Position numbers and translations under genes: made by a program. The notes under the pieces are model-generated. The model did no database searches. It was not told the origin of the DNA and worked only from the letters and a program-made list of their open reading frames with translations. This document shows positions 36,128-43,457 of a stretch of DNA of 64,000 nt, one piece after another. The DNA comes from Corynebacterium sp. (GTDB lineage: Bacteria; Actinomycetota; Actinomycetes; Mycobacteriales; Mycobacteriaceae). The stretch spans positions 43,564 through 107,563 of the forward strand of contig NZ_JALAGU010000037.1 of assembly GCF_022712275.1 (NCBI RefSeq), given 5' to 3'. Each line of letters begins with the position of its first letter. Within the stretch, counting starts at the first letter, position 1.

Positions 36128-37402
36128 GTGGCCCTGATCGTCCAGAAGTACGGTGGTTCATCCCTGGAGAGCGCCGAGCGCATCCGACGGGTCGCCCAGC
36201 GCATCGTGGAGACCAAGAAGGCGGGCAACGACGTCGTCGTCGTCTGCTCGGCGATGGGTGACACCACCGACGAATTCCTCGACCTCGCCAACCAGGTCAA
36301 CCCGGTGCCGCCGGCACGCGAGATGGACATGCTCCTCACCGCCGGTGAGCGTATCTCCAACGCCCTGGTCGCCATGGCGATCGACTCCTTCGGTGCTGAG
36401 GCACAGTCCTTCACCGGCTCCCAGGCCGGCGTCATCACCACGGAGCGGCACGGCAACGCCCGCATCGTGGACGTCACCCCGGGGCGGGTCCGCGAGGCCC
36501 TCGACGAGGGCAAGATCTGCCTCGTCGCCGGCTTCCAGGGTGTGAACCGGGAGACCAAGGACATCACCACCCTGGGACGCGGTGGGTCGGACACCACCGC
36601 CGTCGCACTCGCCGCGGCGCTCAAGGCCGATGTCTGCGAGATCTACTCCGATGTCGACGGCGTCTACACCGCCGACCCCCGGATCGTGCCGAACGCTCAG
36701 AAGCTCGACCACATCTCCTTCGAGGAGATGCTCGAGATGGCCGCCGTCGGCGCCAAGATCCTCATGCTCCGGTGCGTGGAGTACGCCCGCGCCTTCAATG
36801 TCCCGATTCACGTCCGTTCGTCATTCAGCAACGAGACCGGCACCATCGTGTCCGGCTCTGTGGAGGATATTCCTGTGGAAGAAGCAGTCCTGACCGGTGT
36901 CGCCCATGACCGTTCCGAGGCCAAGGTCACTGTCCTCGGCATCCCCGACAAGCCAGGTGAGGCCGCACGGGTCTTCCGCACCCTGGCGGACGCCGAGATC
37001 AACATCGACATGGTCCTGCAGAACATCTCGACCGTGAACGACAACCTCACCGACATCACCTTCACCTGCCCCCGCGAGGACGCCCCGCGTGCCGTCGAGC
37101 TGCTCAAGGGCCTCCAGGGGCCGGAGGTCGACCAGAAGTTCGGGTCGATCCTCTTCGACGACCAGATCGGCAAGGTCTCCCTCGTCGGCGCCGGCATGAA
37201 GTCCCACCCGGGCGTCACCGCGGACTTCTGCGAGGCGCTGCGTGACGTCGGCATCAACATCGAGCTGATCTCCACCTCCGAGATCCGCATCTCCGTCCTC
37301 ATCCGCGACACCGACCTCGACAAGGCCGTCGCCGCCCTCCACGAGCGCTTCCAGCTCGGCGGCGAGACCGAGGCTGTCGTCTACGCCGGTACCGGCCGGT
37401 AA
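36128..37402 (+). CDS. lysC: Aspartate kinase (alpha subunit; beta subunit from an internal start)
   Basis: Phosphorylates aspartate, the entry to the lysine, threonine and methionine pathway. The 424-residue protein has the kinase domain (VQKYGGSSLESAERIR, TLGRGGSDTTAVALAAAL, EIYSDVDGVYTADPR) and two C-terminal ACT domains (VTVLGIPDKPGEAARVF; VSLVGAGMKSHPGVTA) for concerted lysine/threonine inhibition. CGGAG lies eight bases before the GTG start. The beta subunit is encoded in frame from GTG 36875, residue 250, as in C. glutamicum. TACGCT at 36073 is a likely -10. The asd gene follows after 22 bp. Confidence 0.97.
   Translation: MALIVQKYGGSSLESAERIRRVAQRIVETKKAGNDVVVVCSAMGDTTDEFLDLANQVNPVPPAREMDMLLTAGERISNALVAMAIDSFGAEAQSFTGSQAGVITTERHGNARIVDVTPGRVREALDEGKICLVAGFQGVNRETKDITTLGRGGSDTTAVALAAALKADVCEIYSDVDGVYTADPRIVPNAQKLDHISFEEMLEMAAVGAKILMLRCVEYARAFNVPIHVRSSFSNETGTIVSGSVEDIPVEEAVLTGVAHDRSEAKVTVLGIPDKPGEAARVFRTLADAEINIDMVLQNISTVNDNLTDITFTCPREDAPRAVELLKGLQGPEVDQKFGSILFDDQIGKVSLVGAGMKSHPGVTADFCEALRDVGINIELISTSEIRISVLIRDTDLDKAVAALHERFQLGGETEAVVYAGTGR
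36862..36877 (+). promoter_or_regulatory. Internal ribosome site and GTG start of the LysC beta subunit
   Basis: GGAGG (36862-36866) stands eight bases before an in-frame GTG (36875-36877) that begins EEAVLTGVA after the initiator. This is the known position of the beta-subunit start in C. glutamicum, which makes aspartate kinase an alpha2beta2 enzyme. Confidence 0.85.
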
Positions 37403-37424
37403 CACCCAGAAAGGCACATCACCC

Positions 37425-38456
37425 ATGACCACTCTCGCCGTCGTCGGTGCGACCGGACAGGTCGGCCGCGTCATGCGATCCATCCTCGTCGAGCGGAACT
37501 TCCCCGCCGACAAGGTCCGCTTCTTCGCCTCGGCCCGCTCCGCCGGTTCCGAGATCGGGTTCCGCGGCGAGAAGATCGTCGTGGAGGACGTCGCCGCGAC
37601 CCCTACCGAGGAGCTCAAGGGCATCGACATCGCCCTGTTCTCCGCCGGTGGCGGCACCTCCCGTGAGCACGCCCCGCGGTTCGCCGAGGCCGGTGCGACC
37701 GTCGTCGACAACTCCTCGGCCTGGCGCAAGGACCCCGAGGTCCCGCTCATCGTCTCCGAGGTCAACCCGGACGATGCCCGGGACGTACCCAAGGGCATCA
37801 TCGCCAACCCGAACTGCACCACCATGGCCGCCATGCCGGTCATCGGTGCGCTGCACGCGAAGGCCGGTGTGACCCGCCTGCACGTCTCCAGCTACCAGGC
37901 CGTCTCCGGTTCCGGTCTGGCCGGCGTGAAGGCACTGTCCGAGCAGGTCCGTGACAACGTGGGCAACCTGGAGAAGCTCGCCACCGACGGCTCCGCCCTG
38001 GTCGCCGGGGACTTCGGTCCGTACGTCGCACCGATCGCCTTCAATGCGCTGCCGATGGCCGGCAACCTCGTCGACGACGGCTCCCTGGAGACCGACGAGG
38101 AGCAGAAGCTGCGCAATGAGTCGCGCAAGATCCTGCACATCCCGGACCTGCGCGTCGCCGGTACCTGCGTGCGTGTCCCGGTCTTCACCGGCCACACCAT
38201 GACCGTCCACGTCGAGTTCGCCGAGTCGATCACCCCTGACGAGGCGAAGGCACTGCTCGAGGGGACGCCGGGTGTGAAGGTCGTCGACGTGCCGACCCCG
38301 CTCGCCGCCGCCGGTGTGGACGAGTCTCTCGTCGGACGCATCCGCCAGGACCAGTCGGTGGACGACAACAAGGGCCTGGTGCTCGTCGTCGCCGGTGACA
38401 ACCTGCGCAAGGGTGCCGCACTCAACACGATCCAGATCGCGGAGCTGCTGGTCTAG
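37425..38456 (+). CDS. asd: Aspartate-semialdehyde dehydrogenase
   Basis: Reduces aspartyl phosphate, the LysC product, to the semialdehyde with NADPH. The 343 residues show the Rossmann motif VVGATGQVGRVM, SAGGGTSREHAPRFAEAG, the catalytic cysteine in NPNCTTM and the substrate-binding RVPVFTGHT with its histidine. AAAGG precedes the ATG, 22 bp after lysC, so the two form the classic lysC-asd operon. A strong hairpin follows. Confidence 0.97.
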   Translation: MTTLAVVGATGQVGRVMRSILVERNFPADKVRFFASARSAGSEIGFRGEKIVVEDVAATPTEELKGIDIALFSAGGGTSREHAPRFAEAGATVVDNSSAWRKDPEVPLIVSEVNPDDARDVPKGIIANPNCTTMAAMPVIGALHAKAGVTRLHVSSYQAVSGSGLAGVKALSEQVRDNVGNLEKLATDGSALVAGDFGPYVAPIAFNALPMAGNLVDDGSLETDEEQKLRNESRKILHIPDLRVAGTCVRVPVFTGHTMTVHVEFAESITPDEAKALLEGTPGVKVVDVPTPLAAAGVDESLVGRIRQDQSVDDNKGLVLVVAGDNLRKGAALNTIQIAELLV

Positions 38457-38487
38457 TTCCTGGATCCGGCTCTCCGTGGGCCAGGTA

Positions 38488-38534
38488 CGACCCGAGGGGT
38501 TGGTCTGACACTGCCAGACCAACCCCTCGGGTCG
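38488..38534 (+). terminator. Terminator of the lysC-asd operon
   Basis: A perfect 20-bp stem (38488-38507 and 38515-38534; core ACCCGAGGGGTTGGTCTG) closes a seven-base loop, about 30 bp after the asd stop. Only a short TTGT follows, but the stem is very stable. Confidence 0.85.
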
Positions 38535-38632
38535 TTGTCGGGGATCCGATCCCTTGTGCCGCCGGGCCGCCGCCGGGCTGCCGGCCCGCCGGGGGCCTGA
38601 TTCAGCTGTGTCCGGGGACACGGCGTCAGCGC

Positions 38633-38662
38633 TTGGCGGGGGTATGCGCACCCTTGTAGTTT
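38633..38662 (+). promoter_or_regulatory. Predicted promoter of the first usp gene
   Basis: TTGGCG (38633-38638), 18-bp spacer, TAGTTT (38657-38662). The sequence after TAGTTT keeps CACATCA in the same position as the operator copy at 39321-39334 but has lost TGTGATCACA. It therefore looks like a decayed duplicate of the usp2 promoter. Confidence 0.5.
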
Positions 38663-38749
38663 CGGAACTGCACATCATGGCAGCCGGGGTCCCGCACCAC
38701 GGGGTCCGCTGCGGTGACTTCGATGACCTCGACCCCCGAAAGGCGAACC

Positions 38750-39220
38750 ATGACCAGGATGATCGTGACCGGAGTGGACGCGAGCGAGACCGCGTTCAAG
38801 GCCGCGCAGAAGGCTGCCCGGCTTGCCGCGGATTCCGGAGCGGTGCTCCACATCTGCACCGCCTACAGCAGTGCCAGCTCCGATGCCCTCAGCGAGGCGC
38901 AGAGCGCACAGAACTCGAACCGGGTGATCTCCGCGGAGTTTCAGAAGCTCATCGACGGGGTCGCCGACGCATCCGAACGCGTCGCAGGATCCGTGGCGGA
39001 GATCCTGCGCCAGTCGCACCCGGATCTGACGATCGAGGTCTCGTCGATGGCCGGTACCCCGTCCGACGTGCTGCTCTACAAGGCGGAGCAGTTGAACGCG
39101 GACGTCATCGTGGTGGGCAACAAGAACATCAAGGGCGTGTCCCGGGTGCTGGGCAGCGTGGCGCGCAAGGTCGCCTCCGGAGCGAAGTGCGACCTCTACA
39201 TCGCCAACACCTCGTACTAG
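38750..39220 (+). CDS. Universal stress protein (UspA family), copy 1
   Basis: 156-residue single Usp domain starting at ATG 38750 (GAAAGG upstream). VTGVDASETAFKAAQKAARLA is the first strand and helix. DVIVVGNKNIKG followed by GSVARKVASGAKCDLYIANT is the ATP-binding G-x2-G-x9-G-S/T region. It is a cytosolic stress or ATP-sensing protein of unknown partner. The downstream gene is a close paralogue: the last ~40 residues are nearly identical, and at DNA level a ~40-base stretch matches exactly, indicating recent duplication or gene conversion. Confidence 0.88.
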   Translation: MTRMIVTGVDASETAFKAAQKAARLAADSGAVLHICTAYSSASSDALSEAQSAQNSNRVISAEFQKLIDGVADASERVAGSVAEILRQSHPDLTIEVSSMAGTPSDVLLYKAEQLNADVIVVGNKNIKGVSRVLGSVARKVASGAKCDLYIANTSY

Positions 39221-39289
39221 GACCCGGTCTGCCCGGTCGGCTCCGTCTGCCCGAACGGCCGTCCCGGGACGTGTGATCCACGACCGGGG

Positions 39290-39334
39290 TTGTGCGCCGA
39301 TCCCTCCGTCGGTAGTTTTGTGATCACACATCAC
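39290..39334 (+). promoter_or_regulatory. Promoter/operator of usp copy 2, shared motif copy 3
   Basis: TTGTGC (39290-39295), 17-bp spacer, TAGTTT (39313-39318), then TTTTGTGATCACACATCAC (39316-39334). From TAGTTT on, 22 bases are identical to 21687-21708, and the -35 hexamer is the same. The operator would cover the transcription start. The predicted transcript has a ~235-nt leader containing the 10-bp tandem array. Confidence 0.65.
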
Positions 39335-39360
39335 GAGGATGTGGAATGCGGGGTCATGGC

Positions 39361-39510
39361 CGTCTGACGGTGTCGGACGGTGTCGGACGGTGTCGGACGG
39401 TGTCGGACGGTGTCGGACGGTGTCGGACGGCGTTGGACGGCGTTGGACGGCGTTGGACGGCGTTGGACGGCGTTGGACGGCGTTGGACGGCGTTGGACGG
39501 CGTTGGACGG
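39361..39510. repeat. 10-bp tandem array in the leader of usp copy 2 (15 units)
   Basis: One degenerate unit (39361-39370) is followed by six exact copies of TGTCGGACGG (39371-39430) and eight exact copies of CGTTGGACGG (39431-39510). The two blocks differ at three positions of the unit, which shows that expansion happened in two steps from neighbouring variants. It lies between the predicted promoter and the ATG at 39561. There are no spacers, so it is not CRISPR. Confidence 0.97.
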
Positions 39511-39560
39511 CAGAGTGACCGGGGTACGGTGCCCCGACCGCCCGAACCGGAAGGTGGACT

Positions 39561-40028
39561 ATGACCAGAACTGTGGTGACCGGGGTGGATGCGAGCCAGA
39601 CCGCGTTCCGGGCGGCGGCGAAGGCTGCGGAGCTCGCCGGGAACTCCGGTGCAGTGCTGCACATCTGCAGTGCCTACAGCACCAGCAGTACCGACGCGCT
39701 CAGTACTATCCGGAGCCACAGCTCCGGGCGGACGAGCAAGGCGGAGTCCAGGAAGCTCATCGAAGGCGTGGCGAAAGCCTCCGAGCAGGTTGCGGAGTCG
39801 GTGGCGGCGATCCTCCGCGAGTCGAACCCCGGCCTGACCATCGACGTCTCGGCTGTCCCGGGCGCACCGGCCGAGGCCCTGCTGCGCAAGGCCGGGGAAC
39901 TGGACGCCGACGTGATCGTGGTCGGCAACAAGAACATCAAGGGCGTGTCCCGGGTGCTGGGCAGTGTGGCGCGCAAGGTCGCTTCCGGTGCGAGGTGCGA
40001 TCTCTACATCGCCAACACGACGTACTAG
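39561..40028 (+). CDS. Universal stress protein (UspA family), copy 2
   Basis: 155-residue Usp domain from ATG 39561 (GGAAGG upstream). It has the same motifs as copy 1: VTGVDASQTAFRAAAKAAELA at the start, and VVGNKNIKGVSRVLGSVARK for ATP binding. The middle region (THSSGRTSKAESRK-like segment) has diverged most. Its promoter carries the operator of the amine/amino acid island. Its leader contains the 15-unit array, and its stop codon lies in the first unit of another 10-bp array. Expression could thus respond to the same ligand as the island and be tuned by repeat number; both are inferences. Confidence 0.88.
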   Translation: MTRTVVTGVDASQTAFRAAAKAAELAGNSGAVLHICSAYSTSSTDALSTIRSHSSGRTSKAESRKLIEGVAKASEQVAESVAAILRESNPGLTIDVSAVPGAPAEALLRKAGELDADVIVVGNKNIKGVSRVLGSVARKVASGARCDLYIANTTY

Positions 40029-40100
40029 GACGTACCAGGACGTACCAGGACGTACCAGGACGTACCAGGACGTACCAGGACGTACCAGGACGTACTGCGA
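40021..40100. repeat. 10-bp tandem array growing from the usp copy 2 stop codon
   Basis: CGTACTAGGA (containing the TAG stop) is followed by six exact copies of CGTACCAGGA (40031-40090) and a degenerate CGTACTGCGA. The array ends 11 bp before the stop of the convergent hemH gene. There is no other terminator between the two genes. Confidence 0.95.
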
Positions 40101-40111
40101 CCTACCGGCGG

Positions 40112-41188
40112 TCAGGCGTCCTCGCCGGGAACGTCCGGCCAGTGCTCGTGGACCAGGTCGAGGATCATCCGGGGGAACTCCGGCTCGAAGCCCGGGGTGG
40201 GGACGCGCACCAGGGGGACGCCCAGTTCGGCGGCGGTGTCACGGGCTTCGGTGTCGAGGTCCCAGATGACCTCCATGTGGTCGGTGATGAACCCGACCGG
40301 GCACAGCAGGACAGGACGCTGGTCGCCGCCGGGGGTGGTCCCGCCGGTGAGTGATCCGGAGAAGTCCGCCATGCCTTCACCGGCGACTGTGGCTTCCAGG
40401 TAGTCACAGATGTCCGGCTCGAGCCACGGGATGTGCGGCGGGCCGGAGCGGGACTGCCACACGAGCTCCACGTCCGCACCCTCGGCACCGTCGACGGCGA
40501 AGCCGGACAGCTCCCGGATCTCGCGGGCCGCGGTGAGCACCTGACCGGAGTAGCGGTGGGTGGTGTCCGCCGAGGAGGTCTCGTCGGCGCTGACCGGGAT
40601 GGAGTGTGCCGCGAAGAGCAGCCTGGCGTCCTTCTGCTGGTCAGCGGGCATGGCCGCGCGGGTCTCGTCGACGAGCCGGGCGAAGGTGGAGACGAACAGC
40701 GGGTGGTTGTGGAAGGGGCGGATCTTGGTCATCGCCGGGGGATTGAGGCCCGCGTCGCGGCAGGACTCCTCGGCCCGGTCGATGTCCTCCAGGTACTGGA
40801 CGTGTCCGGAGTAGCCACCCCAGGCGGAGGTCGCGAGGACGAGGGCTTCGGTGATACCGTCGCGGGCCATCTGGGCGACCGTGTCCTCGACGAAGGGGTG
40901 CCAGTTCCGGTTGCCGAAGTAGACCGGCAGGTCGATGCCCGTCGGGGCGACGCGCTCGGCGATGAGTGCCTCCAGGTCGGCGATGATGTGCCGGTTCTGG
41001 TCGGTGATGGGGCTCTTGCCGTCCATCGCGAAGTAGTGCTCGCCCACCTCGGCGAGGCGCTCACGGGGGATGCCGCGTCCGCGGGTCACGTTCTCGAGGA
41101 ACGGGATGACGTCCTCGTTCTTCTCGGGTCCGCCGAAGGAGAGGACGAGCAGTGCGCGGTGGGGATTCGGTGCCGCCGGTTCAGCCAT
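40112..41188 (-). CDS. hemH: Ferrochelatase (coproporphyrin ferrochelatase type)
   Basis: Inserts Fe2+ into the porphyrin. In actinobacteria the substrate is normally coproporphyrin III. The 358 residues show LVLSFGGPEKNEDVIPFLENV, GNRNWHPFVEDTV, SAWGGYSGHVQYLEDI, the metal-binding His in FAAHSIPVS, WQSRSGPPHIPWLEPD and the Glu in ITDHMEVIWDLD. TAGGCT seven bases before the ATG predicts a leaderless mRNA. Heme made here would supply the catalase encoded 3 kb away. Confidence 0.95.
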   Translation of the reverse strand: MAEPAAPNPHRALLVLSFGGPEKNEDVIPFLENVTRGRGIPRERLAEVGEHYFAMDGKSPITDQNRHIIADLEALIAERVAPTGIDLPVYFGNRNWHPFVEDTVAQMARDGITEALVLATSAWGGYSGHVQYLEDIDRAEESCRDAGLNPPAMTKIRPFHNHPLFVSTFARLVDETRAAMPADQQKDARLLFAAHSIPVSADETSSADTTHRYSGQVLTAAREIRELSGFAVDGAEGADVELVWQSRSGPPHIPWLEPDICDYLEATVAGEGMADFSGSLTGGTTPGGDQRPVLLCPVGFITDHMEVIWDLDTEARDTAAELGVPLVRVPTPGFEPEFPRMILDLVHEHWPDVPGEDA

Positions 41189-41249
41189 GGAGGTCAGCCT
41201 ACCCGCGGGGGTGGCGGGGGTCCGAAATCGCGAGGGGAACCGCTAGACG

Positions 41250-41269
41250 TATACCCCAGGGGGTATAGT
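41250..41269 (+). promoter_or_regulatory. CsoR/CstR-type operator over the -10 of the CoA-disulfide reductase gene
   Basis: TATACCCC-AG-GGGGTATA (41250-41267) is a perfect palindrome of the type bound by CsoR-family sensors. Its right arm overlaps TATAGT (41264-41269), a -10 that ends six bases before the ATG. With a persulfide-metabolising gene downstream, a CstR-like persulfide sensor is more likely than copper-sensing CsoR. No such regulator gene is in the window. Confidence 0.7.
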
Positions 41270-41275
41270 CAGGAT

Positions 41276-42973
41276 ATGGCTGAATCACTCCACACCGTCA
41301 TCGTCGGCGGCGTCGCCGGCGGTATGTCCACCGCCACCCGGCTGCGCCGTCGTGACGAACACGCCCGGATCACCGTTCTCGAGAAGTCCGGACACGTCTC
41401 CTTCGCCAACTGCGGCCTGCCGTACTACATCGGCGGTGTCATCGAGGGGCGCGAGAAGCTGCTGCTGCAGACCCCGGCGTCCCTCCATGAACGTTTCCGT
41501 CTCGACGTGCACGTCAACACCGAGGTCACCGCCATCGACCGGGAGGCACACGCACTCGACGTCACCGACCTGACCACCGGTGCATCCCGCCGTATCCGTT
41601 ACGACCGTCTCGTGCTCTCGCCCGGGGCGTCCCCCGTGGAACTGCCCGTCCCCGGTATCGGACGCGCCCTGTCACTGCGCACCGTGGAGGACACCGACCG
41701 GATCCACGACGCCGTCGCCGGGCTCGCCCCCGGGGTCCCTGGCGTCATCGTCGGCGGCGGGTTCATCGGCATCGAAGTCGCCGAGAACCTCGCCCACCGT
41801 GGACTGAAGGTCACCGTCGTCGAATACGGTCCGCAGATCATGGGGCCGCTCGACCCGGAGATCGCCGCAGTCGTCGAACAGCGCCTCGTCGACCGCGGCG
41901 TCCGCGTCCTCACCGGTACCGGCGTGACCGCCGTCGGGGAGGACTCCGTGACGCTCTCCGACGGCACCGACCTGCCCGCGGACCTGGTGATCACGGCCGC
42001 CGGCGTCCGCCCGGCCACCGGGTTCGCCGCCGACGCCGGCCTGGAGGTCCTGGCCGACGGTGCCCTGGTCGTCGACCGGACCTGGCGGACCTCTGATCCC
42101 GACATCTTCGCCGTCGGGGATGCCACCGCCACCCCCGACTTCCTCACCGGTGACCCGGTCGTCGTGCCGCTGGCGCAGACCGCGAACCGGGACGGACGCC
42201 TGGTCGCCGACATCATCGCCGGTGATGAGGTGACCTTGCCCGCCACCTACGGCACCTCCGTCATGGGTGTCTTCGGGCTGCAGGTCGCGTCCACCGGGTG
42301 GTCGGAGAAGCGACTCATCGCCGCCGGTGTTCCCCACCAGGCCATCGCCACCCACCCCGCGGACCATGCCGGCTATTACCCGGGAGCAGCGACCCTGTCG
42401 ATGAAACTACTGGTCGGAACCGGTGACTTCCGCGGTGAGGACCTGCGTGACCGCATCCTCGGCGCCCAGGTCGTCGGCGGGCACGGCGTGGACAAGCGCA
42501 TCGACATCATCGCCACCGCCATGCAGTCCGGCCGGCGCGCCTCGGAGCTGCTCGACCTGGAGCTGGCCTACGCCCCGCAGTTCGGCTCCGCGAAGGATCC
42601 GGTGAACATGCTCGGCTACGTCGCCGACAACCTGCGCACCGGTCGGACTGACCTGGTCACCTGGTCCTCGATCGGTGACATTCCCGACGCGGTCCTGCTC
42701 GACGTGCGCAGTCCGGCGGAGTTCGCCGGCGGTTCACTGCCGGGAGCGGTGAATGTGCCGCTCGATGACCTGCGTGACCGGCTGGCAGAGGTGCGTGACC
42801 TGTGTGCCGGGACTTCCGGTGCAGGTACCCAGCGGCCACTGGTGGTGTTCTGTCAGGTCGGTCAGCGCGGGCACGTCGCGGAATCCCTGCTGCGTGGCGA
42901 AGGGTTCGGTCCGGTGTACAACCTCACGGGCGGCTACCGGACCTGGTGTGACGGGCAGTCGTCGCTTCACTGA
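41276..42973 (+). CDS. CoA-disulfide reductase with C-terminal rhodanese domain
   Basis: 565 residues. The N-terminal ~450 are a class III pyridine nucleotide-disulfide oxidoreductase (VIVGGVAGGMSTATRLRR, single active Cys46 in VSFANCGLPYYIGG, IVGGGFIGIEVAENLA, DIFAVGDA). The last ~100 are a rhodanese (DVRSPAEFAGG, active Cys526 in VVFCQVGQRG). Such fusions reduce CoA persulfides or polysulfide with NAD(P)H, part of sulfide and persulfide detoxification. The start at 41276 is fixed by the -10 and operator. A frame open since 40433 is antisense to hemH and is not used. Confidence 0.9.
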   Translation: MAESLHTVIVGGVAGGMSTATRLRRRDEHARITVLEKSGHVSFANCGLPYYIGGVIEGREKLLLQTPASLHERFRLDVHVNTEVTAIDREAHALDVTDLTTGASRRIRYDRLVLSPGASPVELPVPGIGRALSLRTVEDTDRIHDAVAGLAPGVPGVIVGGGFIGIEVAENLAHRGLKVTVVEYGPQIMGPLDPEIAAVVEQRLVDRGVRVLTGTGVTAVGEDSVTLSDGTDLPADLVITAAGVRPATGFAADAGLEVLADGALVVDRTWRTSDPDIFAVGDATATPDFLTGDPVVVPLAQTANRDGRLVADIIAGDEVTLPATYGTSVMGVFGLQVASTGWSEKRLIAAGVPHQAIATHPADHAGYYPGAATLSMKLLVGTGDFRGEDLRDRILGAQVVGGHGVDKRIDIIATAMQSGRRASELLDLELAYAPQFGSAKDPVNMLGYVADNLRTGRTDLVTWSSIGDIPDAVLLDVRSPAEFAGGSLPGAVNVPLDDLRDRLAEVRDLCAGTSGAGTQRPLVVFCQVGQRGHVAESLLRGEGFGPVYNLTGGYRTWCDGQSSLH

Positions 42974-43045
42974 CGCGGTGGTGGAGGCCATCGGCGGAGT
43001 AGCGTCGGAGTGGTCAGTAACGCCATCACCAGTCAGGAGAACACC

Positions 43046-43426
43046 ATGGCCGACAACGCGACCGAATCCACCGGTCCCGCCCGCGAACTGAAGTTCATCT
43101 TCCTGTCCACCGAGAACATCGACGCTTCGGTGACCTTCTACACCGGGGTCCTCGGTTTCCCGCTGAAGTTCCGCGACGGCTCCCACTTCGCCGCCCTCGA
43201 CGCCGGTCAGGTCACCCTTGCGCTGTGCACCCCGATCGACCACCCGATCCCGGGCAAGGTTGTCGTCGGCGTGAAGTCCGATGATCCGGACCGGGACGCC
43301 GCACTCGTGGACGCCAACGGCGGTGCGGTCGTCCAGGAGGCGCACGACGACGCCCATGAGCGCCGCGCCGTGGTCTACGACAATGAGGGCAACGGCATCG
43401 TCTTCTACCGCTCGCTGCACCGGTAG
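43046..43426 (+). CDS. VOC (glyoxalase/bleomycin-resistance fold) protein
   Basis: 126 residues from ATG 43046 with AGGAG upstream. The single VOC module shows KFIFLSTENIDASVTFYTGVLGF at the start and AVVYDNEGNGIVFYRS at the end, two of the beta-alpha-beta-beta-beta units. Metal-ligand residues of true glyoxalase I are not clear, so the activity is unknown. A longer frame from 43010 has no ribosome site. It is convergent with sigC. Confidence 0.78.
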   Translation: MADNATESTGPARELKFIFLSTENIDASVTFYTGVLGFPLKFRDGSHFAALDAGQVTLALCTPIDHPIPGKVVVGVKSDDPDRDAALVDANGGAVVQEAHDDAHERRAVVYDNEGNGIVFYRSLHR

Positions 43427-43457
43427 CGGGGCTGGCCGACCGTCCCGGCCGGTCCGG

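Noticed and set aside
39361..40100. Arrays around usp2 as a CRISPR locus
   Set aside because: Units are directly adjacent 10-mers with no unique spacers, and no cas genes are present.
40433..41275. N-terminal extension of the CoA-disulfide reductase frame
   Set aside because: It is antisense to hemH, has no motifs, and the operator and -10 lie inside it just before ATG 41276.
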